A stretch of DNA of 64,000 nt from Stigonema ocellatum SAG 48.90 = DSM 106950 (GTDB lineage Bacteria > Cyanobacteriota > Cyanobacteriia > Cyanobacteriales > Nostocaceae), in the NCBI GenBank assembly GCA_016903675.1, contig JADQBA010000038.1, forward strand, positions 1 to 64,000, in the 5' to 3' direction. The position numbers were made by a program, and so were the translations under genes. Numbering within the stretch: the first letter of the stretch is position 1; each line of letters starts with the position of its first letter. The notes under the pieces were generated by a model. The model did no database searches. It worked only from the letters and a program-made list of their open reading frames with translations, and had not been told where the DNA came from. Positions 41,286 through 49,444 of this stretch are shown one piece after another.

Positions 41286-43430
41286 TTAAACAACTTGATA
41301 AATAAAACTGAGACTTGCCCAATTATTCACATCTAATGTATAAGAATCAGTAGATGTCGTGTTTATCTCGGCTTTCACTGCACTGGCGTTATGTAAGTCT
41401 TGCAGAACAGCTTGTGCTACTTCTACGGGAGCGCTCAATGGCTGAATGCGATGTTGCGCTGCTGTGGGCTGTTTAGCTGCTGCTAAAGCAGTGAGGGTTT
41501 GGGTAAAGGGAGCAGTGCTGAAGATGAGTTGGGTTTCACTCAAGGAAGCTGGTTCTTGTACTACCCATTCAAAACCAGTAGTTGTTTGCGGTGCGGTGAT
41601 GGTTTCTCCTGGAGCTATAGCTATATCTTTAAGCTGTGATTGAGTTTGTGAACTATTGGGTTGAGTACTCGTTTGCCAAGGGTACAGCGCGATCGCAGTC
41701 CTACTACTATTTAATCCCAGCAACATTAAATATACTGGGCGATCGCTCATATTTTCTACTCGGTACTGTATCCGACTACCTATATGTACCGTGGGAATTC
41801 CTTCCGGGGAACTATCTGGTAGTCTTTTTGACTCCTCCTGCTTAACTCGTACTGTTTCTCTTTGCATGAGTATCTGATATGGTAGAGTATCAATTAATTC
41901 TAAGGTTGCCCTAACCCTCAAGCGAGAAGAACCTTGATTTTCTGTGAGTCGCCATAGCTTTGCCGCCAGTAGCGCTTGCAGTTTCGACCCTAAACGCTGC
42001 ACTGCCACTTTCACTGCTTCCCCCGCTTCTCCAGTAGCGTTGGGAATGAGCTCATTTCCTAAAGAAAATAAACCATAGCGACTGGGAGACACAACCTTTG
42101 AGGTCGTCGCTGGCAACTTGCCAAACACATAATCAGCTACTTGTTCTCCCGCCACTACCGATAATACATGGGAAAATGTGGCAAAGCCACTTGTGGCATC
42201 TACCCGCTCAATTCTTTCCAGTCCAGTGTCGAGAGCAACAATTAAATTAATATTCCGGGTGAAGACTCGCACTGCTTCCTGGACAAGTTGCCCGACTTGT
42301 AGGGAAGTTGTACCGTCAGGATTATAAATTTGGGCTTTTGCTGTCAACCCAGTACGCGATCGCAACACCAGTTGTGCCCTTGACCCCTCTAGTGTCACTA
42401 AAGTGAGTCGGGAATTCACTCCGTAGTATTCCAGTACTGGTAAAGGTAATCCAGCCAACCACAACAGGGCTATTTTCCCGTCCTCTTCAGTTCCTGTCAC
42501 CACTCCCTCAGCGCCCCTTGTGAGGTCTGGGAGAAAAATATCCATGTTGTTCTCACCAGTAAATATTGCTGGCTGCTGTTTAGTACTACCTAGCTGCTGA
42601 ACAGAACTTCCCACACGAGAGAGGCAGACTTGAATTGTCGTTGCTGGGGTAGCTTCCCACAGGAACTGCGTTAACCCATAGGTAAATAACCCCGCGCTGA
42701 AACCAGACAACAGCACTTCCCTTGCCAATTGCTGAGGGTCAGAGGTTGCTAAGAGAACAGTGCTGAGTGAATTGTTAGTTTTCAGTTGTTTTTGAAATTC
42801 CAATTCCGCTGTTGTAAGAACAGCTTCTTCTGACATTGGGCGGCTACGACTTCGTAATCCTGTGGGCAGAACATTGGTAGCAGCGTAATAGCTGGTATCC
42901 AATACTGCTGTTACATGGTCACTCCTCAGCGATCGCAACATCAGCAACAGTGTTTCTTCCAACAAGTAATTGACTATTTTCTTGTCTTGTGCACCATTAT
43001 TCCCATCGAATGGAACCAAAGCATTTTGCACCGTTTCCTGGGATGTTTCCAATTTGACACGACTGCCATAACCGCTAAAATGGAAAAAAACCACATCACT
43101 TGGTCTAGCCACCTTAACGAGATGCTCCAAAAAAGCGTTCTCAATAAATTCCCTGGGAGCTTGTTCATTTAGCAAACAGAGAATGTCTGATGGTTGGAAA
43201 CCAAAACGGTACATCAAAAGTTCCTTTTGCAGTTCCACATCTGTCACACAACCACTAAGGGCTGGACTTTGTGGATACTGATTAATGCCTACTAATAACG
43301 CAAACTTACGGGTACTGGGTTGTGCCAAAGCTTGGTAATAGTGATTTCCCAAGCTCAACCACTCAGTTTCAGTGACACCCAATGCCGTAAGTATGGAGCC
43401 AAACCGTTGCAAAAACGTCCGCCGCTTCAT
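41286..43430 (-). CDS. Caspase-like protein (orthocaspase YS variant) with Tat-type signal
   Basis: The 714-residue protein begins with RRTFLQRFGSILTALGV, a twin-arginine-like signal, then a C14-type domain. The expected catalytic His in SGHG is Tyr121 (FHFSGYGSRV). The expected Cys is Ser180 (VTAVLDTSYY). The domain otherwise keeps FALLVGINQYP and a large repeat-rich C-terminal region. It should be catalytically dead as a Cys protease and may be a pseudo-enzyme, exported if Tat is real. ATG at 43430. It lies antisense to the truncated histidine kinase and upstream, on the same strand, of no obvious partner. Confidence 0.85.
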   Translation of the reverse strand: MKRRTFLQRFGSILTALGVTETEWLSLGNHYYQALAQPSTRKFALLVGINQYPQSPALSGCVTDVELQKELLMYRFGFQPSDILCLLNEQAPREFIENAFLEHLVKVARPSDVVFFHFSGYGSRVKLETSQETVQNALVPFDGNNGAQDKKIVNYLLEETLLLMLRSLRSDHVTAVLDTSYYAATNVLPTGLRSRSRPMSEEAVLTTAELEFQKQLKTNNSLSTVLLATSDPQQLAREVLLSGFSAGLFTYGLTQFLWEATPATTIQVCLSRVGSSVQQLGSTKQQPAIFTGENNMDIFLPDLTRGAEGVVTGTEEDGKIALLWLAGLPLPVLEYYGVNSRLTLVTLEGSRAQLVLRSRTGLTAKAQIYNPDGTTSLQVGQLVQEAVRVFTRNINLIVALDTGLERIERVDATSGFATFSHVLSVVAGEQVADYVFGKLPATTSKVVSPSRYGLFSLGNELIPNATGEAGEAVKVAVQRLGSKLQALLAAKLWRLTENQGSSRLRVRATLELIDTLPYQILMQRETVRVKQEESKRLPDSSPEGIPTVHIGSRIQYRVENMSDRPVYLMLLGLNSSRTAIALYPWQTSTQPNSSQTQSQLKDIAIAPGETITAPQTTTGFEWVVQEPASLSETQLIFSTAPFTQTLTALAAAKQPTAAQHRIQPLSAPVEVAQAVLQDLHNASAVKAEINTTSTDSYTLDVNNWASLSFIYQVV

Positions 43431-43522
43431 AATTAGCTATCAGCCATCAGTTCTCAGCTTAAATATCTGAGTTTAGTAGTGTATGTAAAGCAAAATTTTA
43501 TACTTTTGCTATAGAATCTCGC

Positions 43523-44701
43523 TTAAGGATTTACTCGCACTTGCATTGCCCGTGCCAACTCTGCTGCTACCTCTGGACGAGTAAATTCAGGTGGGGGTAA
43601 CTCACCTTGACGTAGTATTTCCCGCACTTTTGTTCCTGACAAGTGAATGCGCTCTTCTGAATTGCTAGGACTGGTTTTACTCGTTGCCATTTGCTTAGTA
43701 CGCGTGCAATAGAAGGCGTGTTCAAACATCATCGGCACAATGCCCAATTCTTCTGGCTTAAACTCGTCAAATATGTACTGAGCATCGTAAGTGCCATAGT
43801 AGTTACCCACCCCAGCATGATCCCGTCCAACGATAAAGTGCGTACAGCCATAGTTCTTGCGGATGAGGGCATGGAAAATCGCCTCACGGGGACCAGCATA
43901 ACGCATTGCTGAAGGATTAATTGCTAGAATCACTCTGTCATGGGGATAGTATTTCTCTAACAAAAGTTCATAGCAGCGCATCCGCACATCGGCAGGAATA
44001 TCATCTTCTTTCGTCGCCCCTACTAATGGGTGTAGAAATAAACCATCCACAATTTCCAGGGCACACTTTTGAATATATTCATGGGCGCGGTGGATTGGGT
44101 TGCGAGTTTGGAAACCGACGATGGTTTTCCAGCCTTTTGCCTGAAACATTTGCCGGGACTCGGCGGGATCAATCTGGTAATTCGGGAACTGGGGATGAGT
44201 GTGGCGTTGCAATAACCACACATCACCTGCAAGATTTACTGAGCCTTGGCTATAGAGTACTTGCACCCCAGGATGCTTAGGATCATTTGTGCGGTAAACA
44301 TTAATTGCTTCGTGGGTGTTGTCATAGGGATACTTTTGAGTAAGTTCCAAAACCCCTATGTACTCACCTGCTGGGTTATCCAGACGGATGAAACTATCTT
44401 CCTTCAAGGGGGCTGCTACTTCCTCTGCCACCGAAAGTGTAATTGGAACTGACCAAACAAGACCATTAGTCAACCGCATTTCTGTAATAACGCGATCGTA
44501 GTCCTCTTGGTTCATAAAACCTGTGAGTGGACTAAAACCGCCGATGGCAATCATTTCCAAATCTGAAACCGCCCGTTCATCGAGTTGCACTCGCGGTAGA
44601 AAGTCGGCCTTCGAGAGAAATTCCTGTCTTTGCTCTGGTGTAGTGATGCGATTCACCAACTGCCCACCGTGGGGCGCTATGCCATCTGGATGGTAACTCA
44701 A
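43523..44701 (-). CDS. sat: Sulfate adenylyltransferase (ATP sulfurylase)
   Basis: The 392-residue enzyme makes adenosine phosphosulfate from ATP and sulfate, the first step of sulfate assimilation. It shows the QTRNPIHRAHEY ATP-binding motif and GRDHAGVGNYYG. The start is TTG at 44701, backed by AAGGAC about six bases upstream and by the family N-terminus (SYHPDGIAPHGGQLVNRI). It is a core housekeeping gene in the middle of accessory DNA. Confidence 0.95.
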   Translation of the reverse strand: MSYHPDGIAPHGGQLVNRITTPEQRQEFLSKADFLPRVQLDERAVSDLEMIAIGGFSPLTGFMNQEDYDRVITEMRLTNGLVWSVPITLSVAEEVAAPLKEDSFIRLDNPAGEYIGVLELTQKYPYDNTHEAINVYRTNDPKHPGVQVLYSQGSVNLAGDVWLLQRHTHPQFPNYQIDPAESRQMFQAKGWKTIVGFQTRNPIHRAHEYIQKCALEIVDGLFLHPLVGATKEDDIPADVRMRCYELLLEKYYPHDRVILAINPSAMRYAGPREAIFHALIRKNYGCTHFIVGRDHAGVGNYYGTYDAQYIFDEFKPEELGIVPMMFEHAFYCTRTKQMATSKTSPSNSEERIHLSGTKVREILRQGELPPPEFTRPEVAAELARAMQVRVNP

Positions 44702-44898
44702 GATACGTCCTTTTTTGCGTTAACTACATTTTTTTTAATCTATATCTATATAACTTACCAAACCGCAGGCACACACAGAACAAAAGATCATCTGGAATCA
44801 CAGACTCGGTAGATAAGACAAACACAGGGAGACGCACAGAGTGGGATAAGTTATCAAAAACACGAGAGTGTCAGTCCCTACTCCCTACTCCCTACTCC

Positions 44899-45309
44899 CT
44901 ACACCCTTAATGATTGCAAATACTTGCCCCATTCTGCTGCTAAAGGGATTTCGGTAAAAGGAACGCGCACCGAATTAATGGGGTCAGGAAATAGAAACTC
45001 CAATTCAATAGTACGACCTTTTTCTGGTGGTTTTTCCGTGTCCACTGGTTTTTCATCTACCAAAAGGCTGATTTCGCGAACATCATTTAAAGAAAATGTT
45101 TTTAGCTGAATTGGACCTGTGGGTGTGGGTTTTCCCCAAGTTATATTGTTGCCTTTTTGACCTAAGACCGCATAAATATCATACTTAGCTTTTTCAAATT
45201 GCTGCGCCCAAGCACGATAGGCCTCAATTTTTTGATACTCCTTCGATCCTTGCCAAGCCAACCAGAAAAATGCTACTAACAGAGGTAACCAAACTAGACC
45301 ACGTTCCAT
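44899..45309 (-). CDS. Membrane-anchored hypothetical protein
   Basis: The 136-residue protein has one N-terminal membrane helix (about residues 4-20, LVWLPLLVAFFWLAW) and then a soluble part of mixed strands and helices with a proline-rich stretch (VDTEKPPEKGR). There is no catalytic motif. Homologues appear confined to cyanobacteria. It lies between sat and the subtilase, divergent from the latter with 89 bases between. Confidence 0.65.
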   Translation of the reverse strand: MERGLVWLPLLVAFFWLAWQGSKEYQKIEAYRAWAQQFEKAKYDIYAVLGQKGNNITWGKPTPTGPIQLKTFSLNDVREISLLVDEKPVDTEKPPEKGRTIELEFLFPDPINSVRVPFTEIPLAAEWGKYLQSLRV

Positions 45310-45398
45310 TGTTTGTAACTATCCTGTAACATTGAGCAACTAAGAGTGTACATAAGTTATGTTAGTGAGCAACTGGCAAAAAGCAGTGGTGGGTTAAT

Positions 45399-47249
45399 AT
45401 GAGAAGATTTATAGTATTTTGCTTGTTTGTCATCGGATTAGGGGTTGCCCTGTTTAATTTTATGAATTTTCAGGGACTGGCGGCTAACGGGGAGTTTGAA
45501 ACGATTGTGCTGAATTTCCGGGAAGATATTCCCCAGCAGGTCTTGCAGCAGGATTTGCAGGCGATCGCCCATCATTACAACGTCACACCCCAACTCGATA
45601 ATAAATTTGCCGAAAAGGATCATGTGTATATTATTAAGGGCGATCGCCAGCGACTGAAAGAACTGAAAAAATCTAAGTTCGCTCAAGCGATCGAATACAT
45701 TGAGCCAAATTATATCTATAAAATCCCCAAACCAGGTCAAGTCGCTTGGCTTGGAGAATATTTGCAGCCCCAATCAGACGAAGCGAAACCAGCCTTGACA
45801 GGTCCCAACGACCCATTGTACAGCCAGCAGTGGAATCTCCACAATATTGGCGTTGTCGGGGCGTGGAACCAAACTAAAGGGAAAGGCGTAACAGTTGCCG
45901 TGATTGACACTGGCATTACTCGTGTCCGTGACTTGGTAGAGACGAAATTTGTTCCAGGCTACGATTTTGTGAACGATAAAGTAGAAGCCAAGGATGACAA
46001 CGGACACGGAACCCACGTCGCAGGAACCATCGCCCAATCCACAGACAACTCCTATGGTGTAGCAGGAATTGCCTACGAAGCTAGCTTGATGCCGTTAAAA
46101 GTACTCAGTGGGTTTGGCGGCGGTACTGTTGCCGATATTGCCGAAGCAATTAAGTTTGCAGCAGATAATGGGGCAGATGTGATTAATATGAGCTTGGGCG
46201 GTGCCGGTGAAAGCCAGTTGATGAAATCAGCGATCGAATACGCCTACAAAAAAGGTGTCATCATCATCGCAGCGGCTGGGAACGAAAACCAGAATGCAGC
46301 CTCCTATCCAGCCCGTTATCCCCACGTCATCGGTGTTTCCGCATTAGGCGCAGATGGACAAAAAGCTGCCTATTCTAACTTTGGCGCTGGAGTTGATATT
46401 TCCGCTCCTGGTGGCAGTGATGCAGGTAAGATTTTGCAAGAAACCATCGACATGGAAAACAAGGGCGTAGCCGTGTTTATGGGCTTACAAGGTACAAGCA
46501 TGGCAGCCCCCCATGTAGCTGGTGTAGCGGCTTTAGTCAAAGCTACTGGCGTCAAAGAACCAGATGAAGTCCTCAAAATTCTCAAACAATCTGCAAGAAG
46601 TGTCAAAGACGACGGTTTGAACTACTATGGTGCTGGACAACTGAATGCAGAAGCAGCCGTGCAAAGTGCGACCCAAGGACAAATCAGTTTCCAAGATTTC
46701 TTCCGGTGGCTACGGGATAACGGCTATCTCAATCCCGGCTTTTGGATTGATGGCGGTGCCATAGCCCTGTTACCAAAAATTTTGATGGTAGTTGGCTCCT
46801 ATATGCTAGCTTGGTTTTTACGGGTTTACTTCCCGTTCCAGTGGAGTTGGACTTTATCCTGTGGATTAGTAGCTGGCAGTTCTGGTTTATTCCCCCTCAA
46901 GGGATTTTATATCTTTGACCTACCCCAATGGCCTTTCCGGTTGTTGGGTAGTTCAATACCCGAACTTGGCAACACCCTCCAAGGAACGAGTTCATTAAAT
47001 CCCCTGTTTGCTAGCGTACTCGTTCCCATTGTTTTAATGGCATTCCTGCTGGGAAATCCGAGGTGGAAATGGTTTGCCATCGGTTCATCAATAGGTATAG
47101 CAGCGTGTTTGGCTGTGAGTGCTGTATTAGAACCAGCCGTTTGGGGATTGGGAACCGGGAACCTACCCCGACTCTTCCTCATGGCCAATGCCCTACTCTG
47201 TTTCGGACTCGCTCGTTTATCATTGAAAAACGAAGAAGTTAATTGTTGA
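45399..47249 (+). CDS. S8 subtilisin-like peptidase with C-terminal membrane segments
   Basis: The 616-residue protein starts with a signal/anchor helix, then an inhibitor-like prodomain (about 33-110), then the subtilase domain: Asp170 (AVIDTG), His203 (DNGHGTHVAGT), oxyanion Asn295 (AAGNEN) and Ser367 (GTSMAAPHVAG). After residue ~455 there are four to five predicted membrane helices, unusual for a subtilase. It may be an integral-membrane protease on the periplasmic side. Confidence 0.9.
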   Translation: MRRFIVFCLFVIGLGVALFNFMNFQGLAANGEFETIVLNFREDIPQQVLQQDLQAIAHHYNVTPQLDNKFAEKDHVYIIKGDRQRLKELKKSKFAQAIEYIEPNYIYKIPKPGQVAWLGEYLQPQSDEAKPALTGPNDPLYSQQWNLHNIGVVGAWNQTKGKGVTVAVIDTGITRVRDLVETKFVPGYDFVNDKVEAKDDNGHGTHVAGTIAQSTDNSYGVAGIAYEASLMPLKVLSGFGGGTVADIAEAIKFAADNGADVINMSLGGAGESQLMKSAIEYAYKKGVIIIAAAGNENQNAASYPARYPHVIGVSALGADGQKAAYSNFGAGVDISAPGGSDAGKILQETIDMENKGVAVFMGLQGTSMAAPHVAGVAALVKATGVKEPDEVLKILKQSARSVKDDGLNYYGAGQLNAEAAVQSATQGQISFQDFFRWLRDNGYLNPGFWIDGGAIALLPKILMVVGSYMLAWFLRVYFPFQWSWTLSCGLVAGSSGLFPLKGFYIFDLPQWPFRLLGSSIPELGNTLQGTSSLNPLFASVLVPIVLMAFLLGNPRWKWFAIGSSIGIAACLAVSAVLEPAVWGLGTGNLPRLFLMANALLCFGLARLSLKNEEVNC

Positions 47250-47251
47250 TG

Positions 47252-47365
47252 GTTGTTTGTTGTTAGTTGTTGGTTGTTAGTTGTTGGTTGATAGTTGTTG
47301 GTTGTTAAACAACTCCTAACTCCTAACTCCCCACTCCCCACTCCCCACTCCCCACTCCCCACTAC
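47252..47365. repeat. Compound heptamer repeats
   Basis: GTTGTTG/TTAGTTG heptamers (47252-47310) are followed by CTAACTC and then CCCCACT heptamers (47315-47365). The run ends four bases before the start codon of the next gene, so it occupies its leader. Confidence 0.8.
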
Positions 47366-47368
47366 GAT

Positions 47369-47608
47369 ATGAGCATAACAGTAACAGGCACTATCCAACG
47401 ACGTGATATTGGCCCCGGCGCATGGGCGTTAGTAACCGACGAGGGTGTTACCTACGAAATCCTTAGAGGTGCTGACAAAAACTTGCTGAAACCAGACCAA
47501 AAAGCAAAGGTAACAGGACAGGTGCGTGAAGATGTCATGACCATTGCCATCATTGGTCCTGTTTTAGAGGTCAAATCCTTTGAGATAATCAGTTCTAGTT
47601 CTGATTAG
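47369..47608 (+). CDS. Small conserved hypothetical protein
   Basis: The 79-residue protein is mostly beta: MSITVTGTIQRRDIGPGAWALVTDEGVTYEIL and AKVTGQVREDVMTIAIIGPVLEV. It is a small cyanobacterial family of unknown role, with an OB-like pattern. The leader is a heptamer-repeat array with no ribosome site. It overlaps the 3' end of the convergent thioredoxin-like gene by 14 bases. Confidence 0.7.
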   Translation: MSITVTGTIQRRDIGPGAWALVTDEGVTYEILRGADKNLLKPDQKAKVTGQVREDVMTIAIIGPVLEVKSFEIISSSSD

Positions 47609-47921
47609 AACCTTCTGAACTCAGGACCTCTTGTAGACGACTTCTAAATTCCCCTTTAGGATGACCCCCTTTTACCTCGCCTATAATCCGAAATTCTCCT
47701 TCTGGAGAATCACAAACTACGTAGGTGGGCCATCCCATTTCTGATTTATCTGGATACTGAGTCAGCAGAATTTTGCGATACTTACGGTAAGTAGCTGTAT
47801 CTTGCATCTTCACATCGATAAATTCCAAACCCAGTTCTTCTGCCACTTTTTTGTCGTAAAAAGACATCTTGTGGCATATACCACAATCTTCTGAAGAGAA
47901 TTTAATGACAGCTAACTGCAT
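47595..47921 (-). CDS. Thioredoxin-fold protein with CxxC
   Basis: The 108-residue thioredoxin-like protein has the active site Cys13-Gly-Ile-Cys16 (SEDCGICHKM) and the cis-Pro region WPTYVV. There is no signal peptide, so a cytosolic disulfide reductase or a redox sensor is likely. It is one of two thioredoxin-linked genes in the window, the other being the reductase-like fusion at 62091. Confidence 0.82.
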   Translation of the reverse strand: MQLAVIKFSSEDCGICHKMSFYDKKVAEELGLEFIDVKMQDTATYRKYRKILLTQYPDKSEMGWPTYVVCDSPEGEFRIIGEVKGGHPKGEFRSRLQEVLSSEGSNQN

Positions 47922-48228
47922 AGGCTTGCAACTTTTTTGTTGTTGGTACTAGCATTATTGATGATATCAAATTTCACACAAAAGTTTTGATAAATTGTTA
48001 AAAACTTCAGCATAGCCCTGTAGCAAGCAAATGATGTTGTTGGTCAATTATTGAGGGTCACACCCCACACTCCCCCATTCCCCATTTTCAACCCCATACA
48101 CAATTAGTCAAGGAATGATTAATATAAAGACATGGGTCTTTTCTACCGCTTTGAAGCAATGCTGTAGCATAATTTAACATCTGGAGCGAAAATGCTTTAA
48201 TGAAAAAGGGAAATTCCTCCCATAATTC
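47922..48228. other. Intergenic stretch upstream of the small-RNA region
   Basis: This region contains a copy of the 21-base dispersed repeat (48029-48049) and short CCCCAT strings. No open frame with support is seen. Confidence 0.4.
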
Positions 48229-48257
48229 TTGACAGAGATTACAGCATTTGATATAAT
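48229..48257 (+). promoter_or_regulatory. Consensus sigma-70 promoter
   Basis: TTGACA (48229-48234), a 17-base spacer and TATAAT (48252-48257) match the consensus at every position. The start would be near 48264. It drives either a structured RNA or a long hetF leader that runs through the small-RNA array. Confidence 0.7.
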
Positions 48258-48263
48258 TTAGTT

Positions 48264-48420
48264 TCAAAACTCCAACTTATAAGAGAAGGTAGCCGCTGTC
48301 AGCGAACCGGTTCAAGGGTATCTGACAAGGCTATGAGCAATCTCAATCCGTAGCAATACGGTATAAATCAGATTTTAAGCGTGTCAAGACGCAAAGTTTT
48401 AGCTTTGTTGAAGTCTGTCC
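48264..48420 (+). ncRNA. Candidate structured RNA downstream of the consensus promoter
   Basis: A compact set of helices follows the promoter. AGCC..TGTCAG (48291-48302) pairs with CTGACA.GGCT (48322-48332) and encloses GAACCGGTTC. CCGTA-GCAA-TACGG (48348-48361) is a GNRA-capped hairpin. CAAAG/CTTTG (48392-48407) is a third. No open frame of note and no terminator with a U-run are seen. It may be an independent RNA or the leader of hetF. Boundaries are guesses. Confidence 0.4.
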
Positions 48421-48458
48421 ACAAGGTGATCCAGGTTCCTTTTAAATTAGAGGCAACA

Positions 48459-48521
48459 TAAAAAATCCCCAGAGGATTTGATCCCACCAGGGGCGTTAGT
48501 TATCAGGGTGCATCTACCAAT
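48459..48521 (-). ncRNA. nsiR1: NsiR1-like small RNA, copy 5 (distal)
   Basis: On the minus strand TCCGGA (48549-48554) is followed after 16 bases by TAGAAC (48527-48532) as -10. The transcript would start near 48521 with the conserved TTGGTAGATGCACC. It ends in a CCCCTGGTGGGATC...CTCTGGGG hairpin; the U-run is broken by an A (GGGGATTTTT), so termination may be weaker here. It is the last unit of the array upstream of hetF. Confidence 0.75.
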
Positions 48522-48598
48522 ACTATGTTCTAAGGTTAAGCACAACGATCCGGAACAAAAATTAGTATAAATGGAGGCGGTGATTGATTAGGCAACAT

Positions 48599-48661
48599 AA
48601 AAAAACCCCCAGAGGATTTGATCCCACCAGGGGCGTTAGTTATCAGGGTGCATCTACCAAT
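48599..48661 (-). ncRNA. nsiR1: NsiR1-like small RNA, copy 4
   Basis: It has the same layout: TCCGGA at 48689-48694, -10 TAGAAC at 48667-48672, start near 48661, and a terminator with a U-run of seven (48599-48605). The body is nearly identical to the neighbouring copy 5. The unit is repeated every 140 bases here. Confidence 0.85.
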
Positions 48662-48738
48662 ACTATGTTCTAAGGTTAAGCACAACGATCCGGATAAAAA
48701 ATTAGTATAAATGGAGGCGGTGATTGATTAGGCAACAT

Positions 48739-48801
48739 AAAAAAACCCCCAGAGGGTGTGATCCGACTAGGGGCGTTAGTTATCAGGGTGCATCTACCAA
48801 T
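48739..48801 (-). ncRNA. nsiR1: NsiR1-like small RNA, copy 3
   Basis: TCCGGA lies at 48829-48834, -10 TAGAAC at 48807-48812, start near 48801. The terminator hairpin reads CCCCTAGTCGGATC...CTCTGGGG, then seven U. It carries a slightly different terminator loop (CGGATCACACCC) than copies 4 and 5. Confidence 0.85.
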
Positions 48802-48860
48802 ACTATGTTCTAGGAACAATCATCATCCTCCGGATAAATTTATTCAAAACCACCTAAATT

Positions 48861-48922
48861 AAAAAACCCCCAGAGGGTGTGATCCGACTAGGGGCGTTAA
48901 TTATCAGGGTGCATCTACCAAT
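48861..48922 (-). ncRNA. nsiR1: NsiR1-like small RNA, copy 2
   Basis: TCCGGA lies at 48950-48955, -10 TAGAAC at 48928-48933, start near 48922. The body differs from copy 3 at only a few positions. The unit spacing shortens to 122 bases. Confidence 0.85.
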
Positions 48923-48981
48923 ACTATGTTCTAGGAACAATCATCATTCTCCGGATAAATTTATTCAAACCCACCTAAATT

Positions 48982-49002
48982 AAAAAACCCCCAGAGGGTG
49001 TA
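48982..49002 (-). ncRNA. Truncated NsiR1-like copy (terminator end only)
   Basis: This keeps the AAAAAACCCCCAGAGGGTGT block on the plus strand, i.e. the terminator end of a unit. The sequence then changes to unrelated AT-rich repeats. It lacks its start and promoter, so no RNA is expected. Confidence 0.7.
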
Positions 49003-49207
49003 GGACTAGTACAAGAATAAAAAATAAAAAATGTAAAATAAAAAATGTAAAATAAAAAAAATAAACTTTTAATTGAATCTTGCCCAGTCACCCCTACACC
49101 CTTACCCCCTACCCCCTTACACCCCGCCTCTTCTCAGGGTATCCTAGGTTATGCACGATCCTTGTGATCAATTGGTGTGGATTGGGGGTGATTTTTTTGT
49201 TAAGCAT

Positions 49208-49270
49208 AAAAAAAACCCTAGTAGGTGTAACCCAACTAGGGGAGTTGAAGATCAAGGTGCATCTACCGAT
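49208..49270 (-). ncRNA. nsiR1: NsiR1-like small RNA, copy 1 (next to hetF)
   Basis: TCCGGA (49299-49304), 16 bases, then TAGAAA (49277-49282) as -10, start near 49270. The RNA has the conserved CGGTAGATGCACC. It ends in a perfect 7-bp hairpin CCCTAGT/ACTAGGG (plus 49216-49222 with 49235-49241) and eight U (49208-49215). It is the most divergent copy and lies about 175 bases from the hetF start, antisense to its leader. Known in Nostoc: the first NsiR1 copy opposes the hetF 5' UTR. Confidence 0.88.
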
Positions 49271-49298
49271 ATAAATTTTCTAGGCGAAAACAAGACAA

Positions 49299-49304
49299 TC
49301 CGGA
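49299..49304 (-). promoter_or_regulatory. DIF-type TCCGGA promoter motif
   Basis: TCCGGA precedes the -10 box of every NsiR1-like copy at the same 16-base spacing (this one, 48950, 48829, 48689 and 48549). In Nostoc sp. PCC 7120 this motif marks HetR-dependent promoters active in differentiating cells. It is palindromic, so the -10 boxes set its orientation. Confidence 0.75.
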
Positions 49305-49444
49305 TAAAGTGGTAAAAGCTGTTCTGCAAAATAACTGGAATTAGAAACATTCAGTGGCGGGATGCATCTAAGGTATAAGAACAAGCGAAACATGGACTGG
49401 AAACTTTAGCGTTTCAACCTAGATTTAGGAGGCAAACAGAAGTT

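Noticed and set aside
48291..48332. Possible tRNA-like fold (GGTTCAAGGG) in the structured region
   Set aside because: The T-arm consensus and acceptor stem are not present; the helices do not form a cloverleaf.
48459..49010. The evenly spaced repeats as a CRISPR array
   Set aside because: The units are nearly identical throughout, including the 'spacers', carry promoter and terminator signals, and no cas genes are near.
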